Counted from the stretch's first letter, positions 40,986-50,965 are shown. The stretch: 64,000 nucleotides of DNA from Pirellulaceae bacterium (GCA_029243025.1 JAQWSU010000002.1:1-64000), one strand, 5' to 3'. Notes: generated from the sequence alone by a model not told the origin. Made by a program: numbers and translations.

Positions 40986-42047
40986 TTAACGCTTGGCTGC
41001 GGCTGATCTGCTTTCTGAAACCTGACGAATAATCTCACTCGCTCGCTGAATCTGTTCGGTTGTGACGTCCAAATGAGTGAGTGCTCGCACGCGTTTGTGC
41101 GACTCGCAGAGCATATGAACGTTGAGGCAAGCTAAATCTTCTGCAAACTCATGAGCTGAACCTAGCTCTGAATCGACGTCAAAGAAGACAATATTTGTCT
41201 CGACGGAGTCTTGAGCCAAGCGGATTCCAGGCGTGTCTTGAATGGCTGTCGCCAACAGTTGAGCATTGGCATGATCTTCAACCATGCGGTCGAAGTGATT
41301 GCGCAACCCGAATAAGGCACCAGCGGCGATGATGCCGGACTGTCTCATTCCGCCGCCAAATAGTTTGCGGTGTCGGCGAGCTTCCTGCATAGCCTCCGCA
41401 GATCCGACGAGCGCGGATCCCACGGGCGCACCAAGTCCTTTACTAAAGCAGACGCTCACGGTGTCAAAATCAGTACAAAGGTCAGCCAAGGATATTTTGG
41501 TGGCAGCGGCTGCATTGAACAATCTGGCTCCATCGAGGTGGGTCCGGAGTCCGTTTTTATGCGCCCAAGTGCAGATGGCAGTGACTTCCTGCTGCGGTTG
41601 AATCTTGCCACCCCCTCGATTGTGCGTATTTTCCAGGCAGACCAGTCTTGTTCGTGTGAGGTGGTCGTTCTCTGGGCGGATCATATGCTGTAATTGTTCG
41701 AGCGTGACCACACCGTGGCCACCGTCGACCGTCCTTGCGACCACTCCGCTGAGTTGGGCGAATGCCCCCTGTTCGTAGTTGAAGATATGGCAGTTGGTAT
41801 CGCAGAGGAATTCATCGCCCGGTTTGCAATGGACTCGGATGCCAACTTGGTTGGTCATCGACCCGGAAGGCATGAAGACCGCTTGTTCCTTTCCAAGCAA
41901 ACCGGCAATTTCTTCTTGCAATTCGGCGACCGTTGGATCGACGTCAATGACGTCGTCCCCGACATGGGCAGCAGCCATGGCCTGCCGCATTTCGGCTGTA
42001 GGGCGGGTGACGGTGTCACTTCGTAAGTCTATACGTTCATGCGACAT
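40986..42047 (-). CDS. ltaE: low-specificity L-threonine aldolase
   Basis: 353 aa from MSHERIDLRSDTVTRPT at 42047; the frame extends to 42095 without need. This PLP enzyme cleaves threonine or allo-threonine to glycine and acetaldehyde. Family signs: the opening DLRSDTVTRPT, DVIDVDPTVAELQE, AVFMPSGSMTNQ, the HIFNYEQGA region, GLRTHLDGARLFNAA (Asp for the pyridine nitrogen) and VSVCFSKGLGAPVGS with the Schiff-base Lys. The length is normal. It is divergent from hisD across about 170 bases, which hold both promoters. Confidence 0.93.
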   Translation of the reverse strand: MSHERIDLRSDTVTRPTAEMRQAMAAAHVGDDVIDVDPTVAELQEEIAGLLGKEQAVFMPSGSMTNQVGIRVHCKPGDEFLCDTNCHIFNYEQGAFAQLSGVVARTVDGGHGVVTLEQLQHMIRPENDHLTRTRLVCLENTHNRGGGKIQPQQEVTAICTWAHKNGLRTHLDGARLFNAAAATKISLADLCTDFDTVSVCFSKGLGAPVGSALVGSAEAMQEARRHRKLFGGGMRQSGIIAAGALFGLRNHFDRMVEDHANAQLLATAIQDTPGIRLAQDSVETNIVFFDVDSELGSAHEFAEDLACLNVHMLCESHKRVRALTHLDVTTEQIQRASEIIRQVSESRSAAAKR

Positions 42048-42215
42048 AATCGAGGCTCGGCGGATCGTTTGGTGGAATTGACATGAGCCTACCAATCGCC
42101 TTTGCCAGATTCCAGGGGGCAGTCCGAGAGGGCATTGCGTGGGCTAGGCGGCAACTGCGATTCGAGACAAAATACTCCGGTGAATTCTCTTTTTCTTGAC
42201 GGTATAACGGATCAA

Positions 42216-43577
42216 ATGGCTCCAATAAATCTCAATATCGATTTCATTGATATCCGCGAGGGCGACGCTCAACCCACGTTGGAAGCCCTACGACGGAAAC
42301 TCAGCCCGCGAGGCGACGTCACCAGTGATGCGAGTCGTTTGCGGACGATTGAGGTGTTTGGCGAACCGCTTACACCGATGCAGGTAGTTGAAAAAATCTG
42401 CAGCGATGTTCAACAGCAAGGAATGAATTCCTTATTGGACTACTGCCAAAAACTTGATGGTGCCGAACTGAGTGCGGACACGTTGCGGGTTCCAGCAGCT
42501 GAGCTCGCCGCCGCCCATCAGCAGGCGGATCCGGATTTTCTCAGAACGATTCGCCGGATTCGCGAAAACGTGAATGAATTTCAGTCAGCCATTTTACATC
42601 AGGATGTGGAGGTAACCCGAGAGGTCGGCGTATCGCTGAAGCAGCGATATTTGCCGCTACGACGAATTGGCATTTGTGTTCCCGGTGGGGCCGCTGCCTA
42701 TCCCTCAACGGTCCTGATGACTGCGGTTCCCGCACAGGCGGCGGGTGTCGATGAAATCGCTGTTGTTGCTCCTCCAACACGCTTCGGTGCTTACAACCCG
42801 GATATTCTTGCCACCTGCCATGAATTGGGGGTCAGCGAGGTATATCGAATGGGAGGTGCTCAGGCCGTGGCAGCGCTCGCCTTTGGGGTGACCGGCATCG
42901 AACCCGTAGACAAAATTGTGGGGCCGGGCAATTTGTTCGTTGCACTGGCAAAAAAAACGGTGTTCGGAGAAGTTGACATCGATTCTATCGCTGGGCCGAG
43001 TGAGGTTGTCGTTTTGGCCGATGGGGGGGCACATCCTGCGGACATTGCCGCGGACATGCTTGCTCAAGCGGAACACGCTCCGGGCGCAAGTATTTTGATC
43101 GCGTGGGAAGACGATGTGCTGAAAAACAGTCTGGTTGAACTGAATCGTCAAGTTGCAGAACTTTCTCGCAGCGAATTAACTGTGCAAAGTTTAGAGAACT
43201 TTGGAACTCTGATCCGTGTCACGGATGAGGAGGAGGCTTGTCGCTTGACCGATTTTATCGCACCCGAGCATCTACACATCGCGACCGCGAATGCGGATGA
43301 ACTTTGTCTGAAGATTCGCAATGCTGGGGCAACGTTCCTTGGTTACTTTACCCCGGTCGCCTTGGGAGACTATGCTGCTGGGCCGTCGCACGTGTTACCC
43401 ACCGGTGGAACCGCTCGCTGGGCGAGTGGTTTATCGGCCAATGATTTTCTTCGATCAGGAAGTGTGATTCAGTATTCAAAAAAGGCTCTCCTTGATATTG
43501 CCGAAGATGTAGGTCGTCTCGCCGATAAAGAAGAACTAACTGCCCACCGGGCAAGCGTTGACGTTCGCTTACGTTAA
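42216..43577 (+). CDS. hisD: histidinol dehydrogenase
   Basis: 453 aa from the ATG at 42216. The track to 42102 is open, but HisD proteins are about 430-450 residues and the upstream 38 residues look random. It performs the last two oxidations from histidinol to histidine. Signatures: RRIGICVPGGAAAYPSTVLM, VVAPPT, RMGGAQAVAALAFGT-like GVTGIEPVDKIVGPGN, FGEVDIDSIAGPSEV, ADMLAQAEHAPGA (zinc/His region), and AGPSHVLPTGGTARWASGLS. It begins the rightward hisD-hisC-hisB block, 35 bases before hisC. Confidence 0.96.
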   Translation: MAPINLNIDFIDIREGDAQPTLEALRRKLSPRGDVTSDASRLRTIEVFGEPLTPMQVVEKICSDVQQQGMNSLLDYCQKLDGAELSADTLRVPAAELAAAHQQADPDFLRTIRRIRENVNEFQSAILHQDVEVTREVGVSLKQRYLPLRRIGICVPGGAAAYPSTVLMTAVPAQAAGVDEIAVVAPPTRFGAYNPDILATCHELGVSEVYRMGGAQAVAALAFGVTGIEPVDKIVGPGNLFVALAKKTVFGEVDIDSIAGPSEVVVLADGGAHPADIAADMLAQAEHAPGASILIAWEDDVLKNSLVELNRQVAELSRSELTVQSLENFGTLIRVTDEEEACRLTDFIAPEHLHIATANADELCLKIRNAGATFLGYFTPVALGDYAAGPSHVLPTGGTARWASGLSANDFLRSGSVIQYSKKALLDIAEDVGRLADKEELTAHRASVDVRLR

Positions 43578-43612
43578 GGCTTTCTAGTGCGGCAACCTCG
43601 AAGGCAGTTGTT

Positions 43613-44659
43613 ATGAAGTATGTTCGTCCAGACATCGCCGCAATGGCCGGCTACGTTCCAGGTGAACAGCCGCAAGTCGGTAAGTTCATCAAGTTGAATA
43701 CGAATGAGAATCCGTATCCGCCTTCGCAAAAAGTGATTCAAGCAATTCATTCTGCTGCTGAGACGAGTCTAATTCGGTATCCAGATCCGTTGGGAACACC
43801 GTTCTGCATGCGAGCAGCACAACTCTGGGACGTGGAGCCGGATTGGATTCTCTGTGGAAACGGTAGCGATGATATTCTGACCATTCTGACGCGTGCGATG
43901 GTGGCTCAAGGTAAATTGCTCAGATTGCCTTATCCGAGTTATGTCCTGTACAAGACCTTGTCGCAGATTCAAGGAGCTCGCAGCGAGGAGATCAAATTTT
44001 GTCCCGATTGGTCACTTGATCAAAGTTTTACTCGACACGATCCTGATCTGGGGATCGCTTATCTGCCGAATCCGAATAGCCCGTCGGGGACCGTATTGAA
44101 TCCGGAGGAGGTTTTGGAAATTGCTAATCGGCTGGATTGTCCGCTGCTCATCGATGAGGCTTATGCTGATTTCGCCGATCAAAATTGTGTGCCCCTTGTG
44201 GCCCAAAATGAAAAGATTATGGTGTCACGCAGTTTGAGCAAGGCGTATGGATTGGCCGGATTGCGATTTGGTTATCTAATTGCGCAGCCTCAGATCATTG
44301 CACAGCTGAGAAAAGTGAAAGACTCCTATAACTGTGATGCGCTTTCGATTGCTGCGGCCACTGCGGCAATCGACGATCAGGATTGGCTACGAGACAATGT
44401 GGAAACCGTCCGCAAGACCCGTGAGCGAACACAAGTGGCTTTGACCCAACTCGGATTTTCGGCGCAACCGTCCCAAGCGAATTTCATCTGGTGTACTCAC
44501 CCTGAACGGACTCTCAAAACACTTTATGAAGAAATGAAAGCTAAGCGGATTCTGATCCGATACATGCACTATCCTGAATGGGGTGAGGGCATCCGAATCA
44601 CCGTGGGGAGAGAAGGGCAAATGGACGCCTGTTTGTCGGTACTGGAGTCGCTTCTTTAA
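43613..44659 (+). CDS. hisC: histidinol-phosphate aminotransferase
   Basis: 348 aa. It transaminates imidazole acetol phosphate to histidinol phosphate with glutamate. The PLP-binding features are KLNTNENPYPPS near the N-terminus, LCGNGSDDILT, YLPNPNSPSGT, LLIDEAYADF and VSRSLSKAYGLAGLRFGY with the catalytic Lys. RITVGR near the C-terminus binds the substrate phosphate or carboxylate. The ATG at 43613 is the natural start. It sits between hisD (35-base gap) and hisB (about 90 bases). Confidence 0.95.
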   Translation: MKYVRPDIAAMAGYVPGEQPQVGKFIKLNTNENPYPPSQKVIQAIHSAAETSLIRYPDPLGTPFCMRAAQLWDVEPDWILCGNGSDDILTILTRAMVAQGKLLRLPYPSYVLYKTLSQIQGARSEEIKFCPDWSLDQSFTRHDPDLGIAYLPNPNSPSGTVLNPEEVLEIANRLDCPLLIDEAYADFADQNCVPLVAQNEKIMVSRSLSKAYGLAGLRFGYLIAQPQIIAQLRKVKDSYNCDALSIAAATAAIDDQDWLRDNVETVRKTRERTQVALTQLGFSAQPSQANFIWCTHPERTLKTLYEEMKAKRILIRYMHYPEWGEGIRITVGREGQMDACLSVLESLL

Positions 44660-44748
44660 TCGATGGTTGTCGGTAACAGGTGCAAGAAAGTTGTGCAAGA
44701 AAGTCAGGGAGCCCTCGTCCCACCTTCCTTTCAAAAAGTGATTCAATC

Positions 44749-45339
44749 ATGTCGCGTTTAGCCAAGATTGACCGGAAAACTGCCGAGACGGACATTCAGC
44801 TCACGCTGGACTTGGACGGTACGGGAGTTTCTCAGATTAGCACAGGCGTCGGTTTTTTCGATCACATGTTGGATCTGTTTTGTCGCCACGGTTGCTTTGA
44901 TCTCTCTGTCGAAGCGCGAGGCGATTTGCACGTTGATCAACACCATACGGTGGAAGATGTTGGAATCTGTTTGGGGCAAGCCCTCAAGCAGGCGGTCGGT
45001 GATAAGCGAGGGATCCGACGCTATGGACATTCTTTATTGCCGATGGAAGAATCTCTTGTGACCACCGTCGTCGATTTGAGTGGTCGTTTCTATCTTGTTT
45101 TTGCCGCAAGCTTTCCCTCAAGTAAGATTGGCGATTTTGACAGTGAGCTTGTGCAGGAGTTTTGGCAAGCTTTTGCTGCGAATGGGCTGATGAACTTGCA
45201 CATCGTGCTCCAGCATGGTTCCAATAGCCACCACATCAGCGAAGCCATGTTTAAGGGGGTCGCTCGAGCCACCCGCATGGCGGTCGAACTCGATCCTCGC
45301 GTGACTGGAGTCCCGAGCACGAAAGGCACTCTCGGCTGA
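44749..45339 (+). CDS. hisB: imidazoleglycerol-phosphate dehydratase
   Basis: 196 aa from the ATG at 44749 ([18 protein letters not shown]). The frame extends to 44680 through a small repeat, but family members start here. The dehydratase uses manganese-binding His/Glu clusters, visible as [24 protein letters not shown] and [13 protein letters not shown]. It is a monofunctional HisB without the E. coli-type phosphatase domain. The gene closes the hisD-hisC-hisB block; the remaining his genes are not in the window. It converges with the phosphofructokinase gene. A short 5-bp stem at 45359-45373 lies between them without a U-tract. Confidence 0.96.
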   Translation: MSRLAKIDRKTAETDIQLTLDLDGTGVSQISTGVGFFDHMLDLFCRHGCFDLSVEARGDLHVDQHHTVEDVGICLGQALKQAVGDKRGIRRYGHSLLPMEESLVTTVVDLSGRFYLVFAASFPSSKIGDFDSELVQEFWQAFAANGLMNLHIVLQHGSNSHHISEAMFKGVARATRMAVELDPRVTGVPSTKGTLG

Positions 45340-45413
45340 TCAGACGGCGTTTGCCCACCCGGCAATCGCCGGTTCGGACCAGCGTTTTCGTGCGGTGTCC
45401 CACGAGTTTCAAA

Positions 45414-46700
45414 CTACTCGTTCACGTAAGTTTCTAAGAATCTCGCCAAGCGATGGAAATCGCTGTCCGGTTTGATGTATCGAACTGTCGTGACGAGAGT
45501 TTCCGGATCGATGAGGGTGTTGAAATCGACATAATGTAAGTCGAGTTGACCCGATACGGAAACCATGACGCCGTTGAGACCTTCCTCGACCAGAGCACGA
45601 TAGGCACCGACACCAAGTTGTCCTCCGAGCATGACATCGAAAGCACGTGGTTTGGCACATCTCGACTCATATCCAAGTTGCAGGCCGGTGACTTTGCGGC
45701 TTCGACCGGTTTCTTTTTGGTAGGCTTCCGTGATGAGTCGAGCAAACAAGCAACTCAAGTTCACTTCGGAGATCGCGATGTGGCCATGGTCATCTCTGTC
45801 AATCCCTTCCAAGTATTTGTAGGGCAGGTATTCGGCGAGTCCTTCGGCCATCACGATGACACCAAACGGTTTGCGATCGGCTTCGCGTGCGAGCATCACT
45901 TTGATCATCTTGCCAACGACTCGGTCGATCTCCATGATCTTTCGAGTTTCCGACTCGCCCGTCACTGAATTCGTGATGGTTTCACTCGTCGCGTACTCGC
46001 CCGCGATATCCTCGATACTAATCACGAGACTTGCTTCACCCGCGATGGCGGCCCCATAGGCAAGCCAGCCGGCGCTACGTCCCATCGTTTCGCAGAGGAA
46101 GTAAGATCGTCCGGCTTCTGCGTCGTAGATCAGATTTCGGATTTCACTCGCGATGAATTCGACAGCTGTGAAGTAGCCGAAGGTGAAGTCGATGCCCATG
46201 TAATCATTGTCGATCGTCTTCGGCAGGTGAACTACCGGGATGCGACGGGCGTCTTCGTGCAGGCCGTCCTGAAAAACTTTCAGTTTGTTAGCTGTTTTAA
46301 GTGTGTCATCGCCACCAATAGAAATCAATGCATCGATTTCCAGCGAGCGAAGTGCTTCGTAAACTCGCTGCAGAGGGGCTGACTTTTCCGGGTCGTCGAA
46401 ATCTGCCGGAGCGGAGATCAGCTTGCCCGGATTACTGCGCGCCGTGCCGAGCATGATTCCTTGTGAGTTCCTTGTGCGTTTCAGCACTTGGGAATCGATC
46501 ACGCGGTAGTGTTCATCCGCCTTCAACGGCCGTTCCGGCGAGTAATCGATCAGATTTGAGTAGCCATGCAAGATGCCCGTCACGTGAATGCCGTTCCTCA
46601 GGAATGAGGCAGCAGCCGTTGAAATGACGGCGTTGGCGGCCGGGGCTGGACCTCCGGCAAATAAAATGCCGACGCGACGAATGGAGTCGTTTCTGGGCAC
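45414..46700 (-). CDS. pfp: pyrophosphate-type 6-phosphofructokinase
   Basis: 428 aa. Phosphofructokinase core motifs: GILFAGGPAPAANAV at the phosphoryl donor site, GGDD at 129-132, HLPKTIDNDY at 159-167, and the catalytic base in this TID motif. The enzyme phosphorylates fructose 6-phosphate at C1. In ATP-dependent enzymes the second motif is GGDG and the third is PGTID. GGDD with a Lys in PKTID is the established signature for pyrophosphate as donor. That suggests a reversible PPi-dependent step for both glycolysis and gluconeogenesis. The long ITEAYQKETGRSRKVTGLQLGY region is typical of this subgroup. No glycolytic neighbours are seen. Confidence 0.9.
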   Translation of the reverse strand: MPRNDSIRRVGILFAGGPAPAANAVISTAAASFLRNGIHVTGILHGYSNLIDYSPERPLKADEHYRVIDSQVLKRTRNSQGIMLGTARSNPGKLISAPADFDDPEKSAPLQRVYEALRSLEIDALISIGGDDTLKTANKLKVFQDGLHEDARRIPVVHLPKTIDNDYMGIDFTFGYFTAVEFIASEIRNLIYDAEAGRSYFLCETMGRSAGWLAYGAAIAGEASLVISIEDIAGEYATSETITNSVTGESETRKIMEIDRVVGKMIKVMLAREADRKPFGVIVMAEGLAEYLPYKYLEGIDRDDHGHIAISEVNLSCLFARLITEAYQKETGRSRKVTGLQLGYESRCAKPRAFDVMLGGQLGVGAYRALVEEGLNGVMVSVSGQLDLHYVDFNTLIDPETLVTTVRYIKPDSDFHRLARFLETYVNE

Positions 46701-46898
46701 AAATCACTCCGAACTGCAATTGGATAGTGGGAAAGCGAGCCTATTTTGAGCGGTCAAAACAGCGAGCTTTGAGGGCTTGTTGTTTTGGTAATCTGACTGG
46801 AAACAATCTGAGCGCGAGACCAGCGTCCCGAGTGGGCCTGATTTTAGTGGCTACGCCCCGCCTCGCCAAGGACGCCAGTTCACGCTGTGAACGGAGTT

Positions 46899-48236
46899 TC
46901 AGAAAGTTCGCTCGACAAACGTCGTATCCACCCAGCCATCCGCAAAGGTCGTGTCACGAAGAATCTTTTTGTGGAAGGGAATAGTCGTGTTGATCCCCTC
47001 AATTCGCAGCTCATCAAGGGCACGTGACATGCATTCAATCGTCTCGTTTCGTGTCGGTTGATGAACGATCAGCTTACCGATCATAGAATCATAATAAGGC
47101 GGAACCGTGTAGCCGGCGTGAGCGTGTGAATCGAATCGGACGCCTAAACCCCCGGGGACAATCATTTTGGCAATCGTTCCTGCACTTGGACGAAATCCCT
47201 GGGCGACGTCCTCGGCATTGATTCGGCATTCCATGGCGACGCCATTGATTTGGATATCCGACTGAGTCAGCCCGAGTGGCTCTCCTGCCGCAATGCGTAT
47301 TTGGGATTTGATCAAGTCGATTCCCGTAACCATCTCGGAAACGGGATGTTCGACTTGGATTCGTGCATTGACCTCGATGAAGTAGAAATTGTTTTCTTTG
47401 TCGACGATGAACTCAACTGTGCCCGCGTTGGTGTATTTAGCATGTCGGATCATTCGAACCGCAGCTTCACACATCGAGTGTCGAGCTTCGTCGGATAGGT
47501 TGGGCGCTGGACTTTCTTCGACGAGTTTTTGATGACGACGCTGTGTTGAACAGTCTCGTTCCCACAAATGAACTGCGTTGCCATGGTGATCAGCAAGAAC
47601 TTGTACCTCAATGTGACGCGGATTTTCGATATATTTTTCCAAATAAACGCCGCCGTTTCCAAAGGCCGCTTCGGCTTCTTTCTTCGCTTGTTGTAAGGCC
47701 GACTTCAAGGCGAGGTTGTTGGCCGCAACTCGCATGCCCTTGCCGCCTCCACCTGCTGTGGCTTTGATCAGGACCGGAAATCCTATTTCGTGAGCGATGC
47801 GGACCGCTTCTGCATCACCTTCGATTAGGCCGTCACTGCCTGGAACCACCGGAACTTCGGCGTCTCGAGCAAGTGAACGAGCTTGGTTTTTGTCGCCCAA
47901 CTGTTCCATCGCCTCGGGCGAGGGGCCAATAAAGTCAATCTTGCAGCTGCGACAAACCTCATTGAAATGAGCGTTTTCCGCGAGAAAACCGTAGCCAGGA
48001 TGAATTGCTTCAACATTGCCCACTTCGGCTGCGCTGATCACGTTGGCAATCTTCAGATAGCTGTCCGCTGACTTGGCGGGACCGACACAAATGGCTTCGT
48101 CGGCCAGGTCAAGGTAGGCGCTACCACGATCGCCTTCGCTGAAAATAGCAACGGTCTCGATGCCCATTTCTCGACAAGCCCGAATGACTCGTAAGGCAAT
48201 TTCACCACGGTTGGCAACCAGGATTCGTGTGTACAT
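46899..48236 (-). CDS. accC: acetyl-CoA carboxylase, biotin carboxylase subunit
   Basis: 445 aa. It carboxylates biotin on AccB with bicarbonate and ATP, the first half-reaction of malonyl-CoA formation. Motifs: [28 protein letters not shown], the ATP-grasp glycine loop [33 protein letters not shown] and [20 protein letters not shown]. It starts only 3 bases after the accB stop, so the two are translationally linked. The region 46701-46898 beyond its end holds no gene. Confidence 0.97.
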   Translation of the reverse strand: MYTRILVANRGEIALRVIRACREMGIETVAIFSEGDRGSAYLDLADEAICVGPAKSADSYLKIANVISAAEVGNVEAIHPGYGFLAENAHFNEVCRSCKIDFIGPSPEAMEQLGDKNQARSLARDAEVPVVPGSDGLIEGDAEAVRIAHEIGFPVLIKATAGGGGKGMRVAANNLALKSALQQAKKEAEAAFGNGGVYLEKYIENPRHIEVQVLADHHGNAVHLWERDCSTQRRHQKLVEESPAPNLSDEARHSMCEAAVRMIRHAKYTNAGTVEFIVDKENNFYFIEVNARIQVEHPVSEMVTGIDLIKSQIRIAAGEPLGLTQSDIQINGVAMECRINAEDVAQGFRPSAGTIAKMIVPGGLGVRFDSHAHAGYTVPPYYDSMIGKLIVHQPTRNETIECMSRALDELRIEGINTTIPFHKKILRDTTFADGWVDTTFVERTF

Positions 48237-48239
48237 TCG

Positions 48240-48740
48240 CTATTTGCTCGTGTTCACTTTAAAAAGTGGTTTACCAAACTCGACCGGCTCTTCATCGTCG
48301 ATAAGAACAGCGACGATCGTGCCGGACGTTTCCGCCGGGATTTCATTGAAAACCTTCATCGCTTCGATGATGCAGACGGTTGTGTCAGCGGACACGTTGT
48401 CACCGACCTTTACAAAGGAAGGCGAGTCGGGATTCGGTCGGCCGTAGAAGGTACCCACCATCGGACTCTTGATGATGACAACGTTTTTGTCATCCTCGGC
48501 GGGGGCGGCAGGCGCTTCCACGGGGGATAAAGCAGGCTCAACCGGCCGCGCTACCTCGGGAACTTGTGCGGTGGGTAATGCAACAACCGCATCGGTCTCG
48601 TTGCCGCGCCTCAGTCGAATCCGTTGCTCTTCTCGCCGAAGGTCGATCTCGGAAAGTCCATGCTCTTCCATCAATTCGACAAGTTGCCGAATGCGTTCCA
48701 CGTCAAAGACTTCTTCCGGATTGGGCTCTGAGCCCGTCAT
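48240..48740 (-). CDS. accB: biotin carboxyl carrier protein of acetyl-CoA carboxylase
   Basis: 166 aa. The N-terminal region (IRQLVELMEEHGLSEIDL, RRGNETD) is the AccB-type dimerisation part. An Ala/Pro/Val-rich linker (about 55-85) follows, then the biotinyl domain (88-165). Biotin attaches at K129 in the motif EAMKVFNEI. VKVGDNVSADTTV and the final GKPLFKV are typical. It lies directly before accC and 74 bases after the M24 peptidase gene, all leftward. Confidence 0.97.
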   Translation of the reverse strand: MTGSEPNPEEVFDVERIRQLVELMEEHGLSEIDLRREEQRIRLRRGNETDAVVALPTAQVPEVARPVEPALSPVEAPAAPAEDDKNVVIIKSPMVGTFYGRPNPDSPSFVKVGDNVSADTTVCIIEAMKVFNEIPAETSGTIVAVLIDDEEPVEFGKPLFKVNTSK

Positions 48741-48814
48741 ATGAGTCTCCCCAAGACAGATAAAAACGATCAGTTAGAAATCATCCGACGTCTGGCCGGC
48801 GTGCACCGTCCAAA

Positions 48815-49909
48815 TCAGTCAACAATACACGAGTCTAAATCTTTGGGGACGTCTGAAAGCACATCGTGACCATCACGCGTCACCAAAATATCATCTTCGA
48901 TACGCACCCCGCCCCAGCCTGGAAGGTAAATGCCCGGTTCGATGGTAATCACCATTCCGGCCTTCAGCGGCTGTTCTTGTTTTATCGCCAAACGCGGTGC
49001 TTCGTGAATCTCCAATCCGATCCCGTGACCCAAGCCGTGGCCAAATTTCGGACCAAATCCGGCTTTGGCAATGACGTCGCGAGCAGCAGCGTCCACGTCA
49101 CTCATCAAGGCACCCGGCCTGATTGCGTTGATCGCCTTAAGCTGAGCTTTCAACACAACTCCATAAATACGCTCGAGTTTCGGCGAGATTCTACCGGTCA
49201 CCAAAATACGCGTCAAGTCGCTTGCGTAGAGCGTGGCCCGGGCTCCCCAGTCAATCAAAACAAAGTCACCCTCTTCAATTCGTTGATCTGTTGGCACGGC
49301 ATGCGGGAGAGCTGCTCGAGGTCCAACTGCAACAATTGGCGAGAAGCTGCAGCCGGTGCCGCCAAAGAGGCGAATCTGGTGCTCAATTTCGGCTGCGATC
49401 CGTTTTTCCGTTTGCCCACCCTGGAGAGCTGCCCGAATCAGGGCGAATGTTTTTTGCGCCAAACGAACCGACTCGCGAATTTCATTGATCTCGTGGCGAT
49501 CCTTGATTTCCCGTAAGGCTTCGATCAAACCGGAAGTGTTGCAGAGTGGCGTTGCCACAAGTTGGTCACAAAGACGGCTGTAAATACCCAGGGTTAGCGT
49601 GTCTTCCTCAATTGCCAAACCGCTTAGTCGCTGTTTTTTTGCTATTTTTGCCACCAGTTGGAGGAGCGAGACCCCGGTGGATCGAGAAATCACCTCTAAG
49701 CCCGGGCATTCCTCGGCCAATTGCGTGGTATATCTCGAATCGGACAATATCCAAGCGTCCTGCTGGGTGAGCAGCAGATAACTGTCATCGCCGGTGAAAC
49801 CCGTCAGATAGGTGACATTCGTGAAGTTTGTCACCAGCATCGAGTCCGCGCCTGTTTTCTTCAGTGAGCGACGGAGCTTGTTCAAGCGAGCGAGAAACCG
49901 ATCATGCAT
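48815..49909 (-). CDS. M24B metallopeptidase (Xaa-Pro aminopeptidase/dipeptidase family)
   Basis: 364 aa from the ATG at 49909, with AAAAGGAA upstream; the frame to 49936 is unnecessary. The N-terminal creatinase-type domain (about 1-130) has NVTYLTGFTGDDSYLLL. The pita-bread catalytic domain has its five metal ligands in DWGARATLYASDLTRI (two Asp), GHGLGHGIGLEIHE (His), MVITIEPGIYLP (Glu) and GVRIEDDILV (Glu). It removes residues adjacent to proline from peptides in the cytoplasm. The gene order peptidase-accB-accC recalls the pepP-efp-accB-accC cluster of many bacteria, but efp is absent here. Confidence 0.92.
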   Translation of the reverse strand: MHDRFLARLNKLRRSLKKTGADSMLVTNFTNVTYLTGFTGDDSYLLLTQQDAWILSDSRYTTQLAEECPGLEVISRSTGVSLLQLVAKIAKKQRLSGLAIEEDTLTLGIYSRLCDQLVATPLCNTSGLIEALREIKDRHEINEIRESVRLAQKTFALIRAALQGGQTEKRIAAEIEHQIRLFGGTGCSFSPIVAVGPRAALPHAVPTDQRIEEGDFVLIDWGARATLYASDLTRILVTGRISPKLERIYGVVLKAQLKAINAIRPGALMSDVDAAARDVIAKAGFGPKFGHGLGHGIGLEIHEAPRLAIKQEQPLKAGMVITIEPGIYLPGWGGVRIEDDILVTRDGHDVLSDVPKDLDSCIVD

Positions 49910-50098
49910 CTCGGTGGTTCCTTTTCTACGGGACAATCAAGATCGTGTTTGCTACCAAGTCAAAGCGGACTTGGCAAGGCAAGCTTGTCGTTGTCGTTGT
50001 TGATCGCATCGCTTGACAATCTGGCATTCCGTCCAAAAACTGGAAGCGAGTTGACGAAGTTTCATAAGGAGAAGGTTTTAGAAGGAGAAGAGTTGCGG

Positions 50099-50965
50099 AT
50101 GAACGAATCCAAATCCGAATGGGTTGTTTCCACCACCGATGCGACGTTTGTTCAAGATGTGATTGAACGCTCTCGTGTGCTGCCAGTCGTGGTTGATTTT
50201 TGGGCGGACTGGTGCCAGCCTTGCCGTGCACTCACCCCGTCTCTCGAAAAGTTGGCAGAGGAAAATCAGGGGCGATTTCTGCTGGTTAAGGCAAATACGG
50301 AGGAAACGCCGTCCGCCGCAGCTCAATTTGGCGTCCAATCGATTCCCTCCGTTTTTGGACTCCGTGATGGAGAAATTGTTGACGGTTTTAAGGGAGCCTT
50401 GCCTGAAGCTGACATTCGCGTTTGGTTGCAGCGAATGATGCCGTCGGAGTCGGAACAGTTGGTGGAGCAGGCGAAATCGATTTTGGCAGATGACGAAAAA
50501 GGGGCCGAACAACTGCTTCGGCAGGCTGCCGAACTGGAAGGCAACCAAAGCGATGCAAGAATTGCCTTATTGGAGCTCTTGCATCGACAGGCACGGTTTG
50601 ATGAGTGTCACGTGTTGATCGAATCGCTCGAAAAAAGAGGCTTTCTGGAACCAGAGGCTCAAAAATTGAAAGCTGCCGTTGAATTACAGCTGCATGGTCA
50701 GAGTGCAGGTACGGTAGATGATTGTCGCAAATCGTTGGCTGGAAATCCTGATGACAGCCGGATGCGTTTGCAATTGGCGGAGTCGCTTGCCGCAGCCGAA
50801 ATCTATGATGAATCGCTCGAAAACTGCTTGAAAGTAGTGCAGCTGGATCAGGGGGAATTACGCGAGCAAGCGAGGCAATTGATGGTCGACATCTTTAAGT
50901 TGCTGCCGGCTGATTCGGAGCTGATTCGCGAATATCGTCGGCAGCTTTCGATGGCCCTTTACTGA
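50099..50965 (+). CDS. thioredoxin-domain protein with TPR-like C-terminus (CnoX/YbbN-like)
   Basis: 288 aa from the ATG at 50099, with AAGGAG about 12 bases upstream; the open frame continues to 49904, but that part overlaps the divergent peptidase promoter. The thioredoxin domain (about 8-115) has VVDFWADWCQPCRALTP with an intact CxxC, and FGVQSIPSVFGLRDGE with the cis-Pro. The rest consists of helical TPR-like repeats (AEQLLRQAAELEGNQSDARIAL, HRQARFDECHVLIE, AESLAAAEIYDESLENC). This matches CnoX (YbbN), a holdase that protects GroEL substrates from oxidation. CnoX of E. coli lacks the redox pair; here WCQPC suggests a redox-active version. Confidence 0.9.
   Translation: MNESKSEWVVSTTDATFVQDVIERSRVLPVVVDFWADWCQPCRALTPSLEKLAEENQGRFLLVKANTEETPSAAAQFGVQSIPSVFGLRDGEIVDGFKGALPEADIRVWLQRMMPSESEQLVEQAKSILADDEKGAEQLLRQAAELEGNQSDARIALLELLHRQARFDECHVLIESLEKRGFLEPEAQKLKAAVELQLHGQSAGTVDDCRKSLAGNPDDSRMRLQLAESLAAAEIYDESLENCLKVVQLDQGELREQARQLMVDIFKLLPADSELIREYRRQLSMALY

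Noticed and set aside
45359-45373. Terminator between hisB and the phosphofructokinase gene
   Set aside because: The stem is only 5 bp and there is no U-tract.
49904-50098. N-terminal extension of the thioredoxin-TPR protein
   Set aside because: It overlaps the start of the divergent M24 peptidase gene. The ATG at 50099 with AAGGAG is followed directly by the thioredoxin fold.
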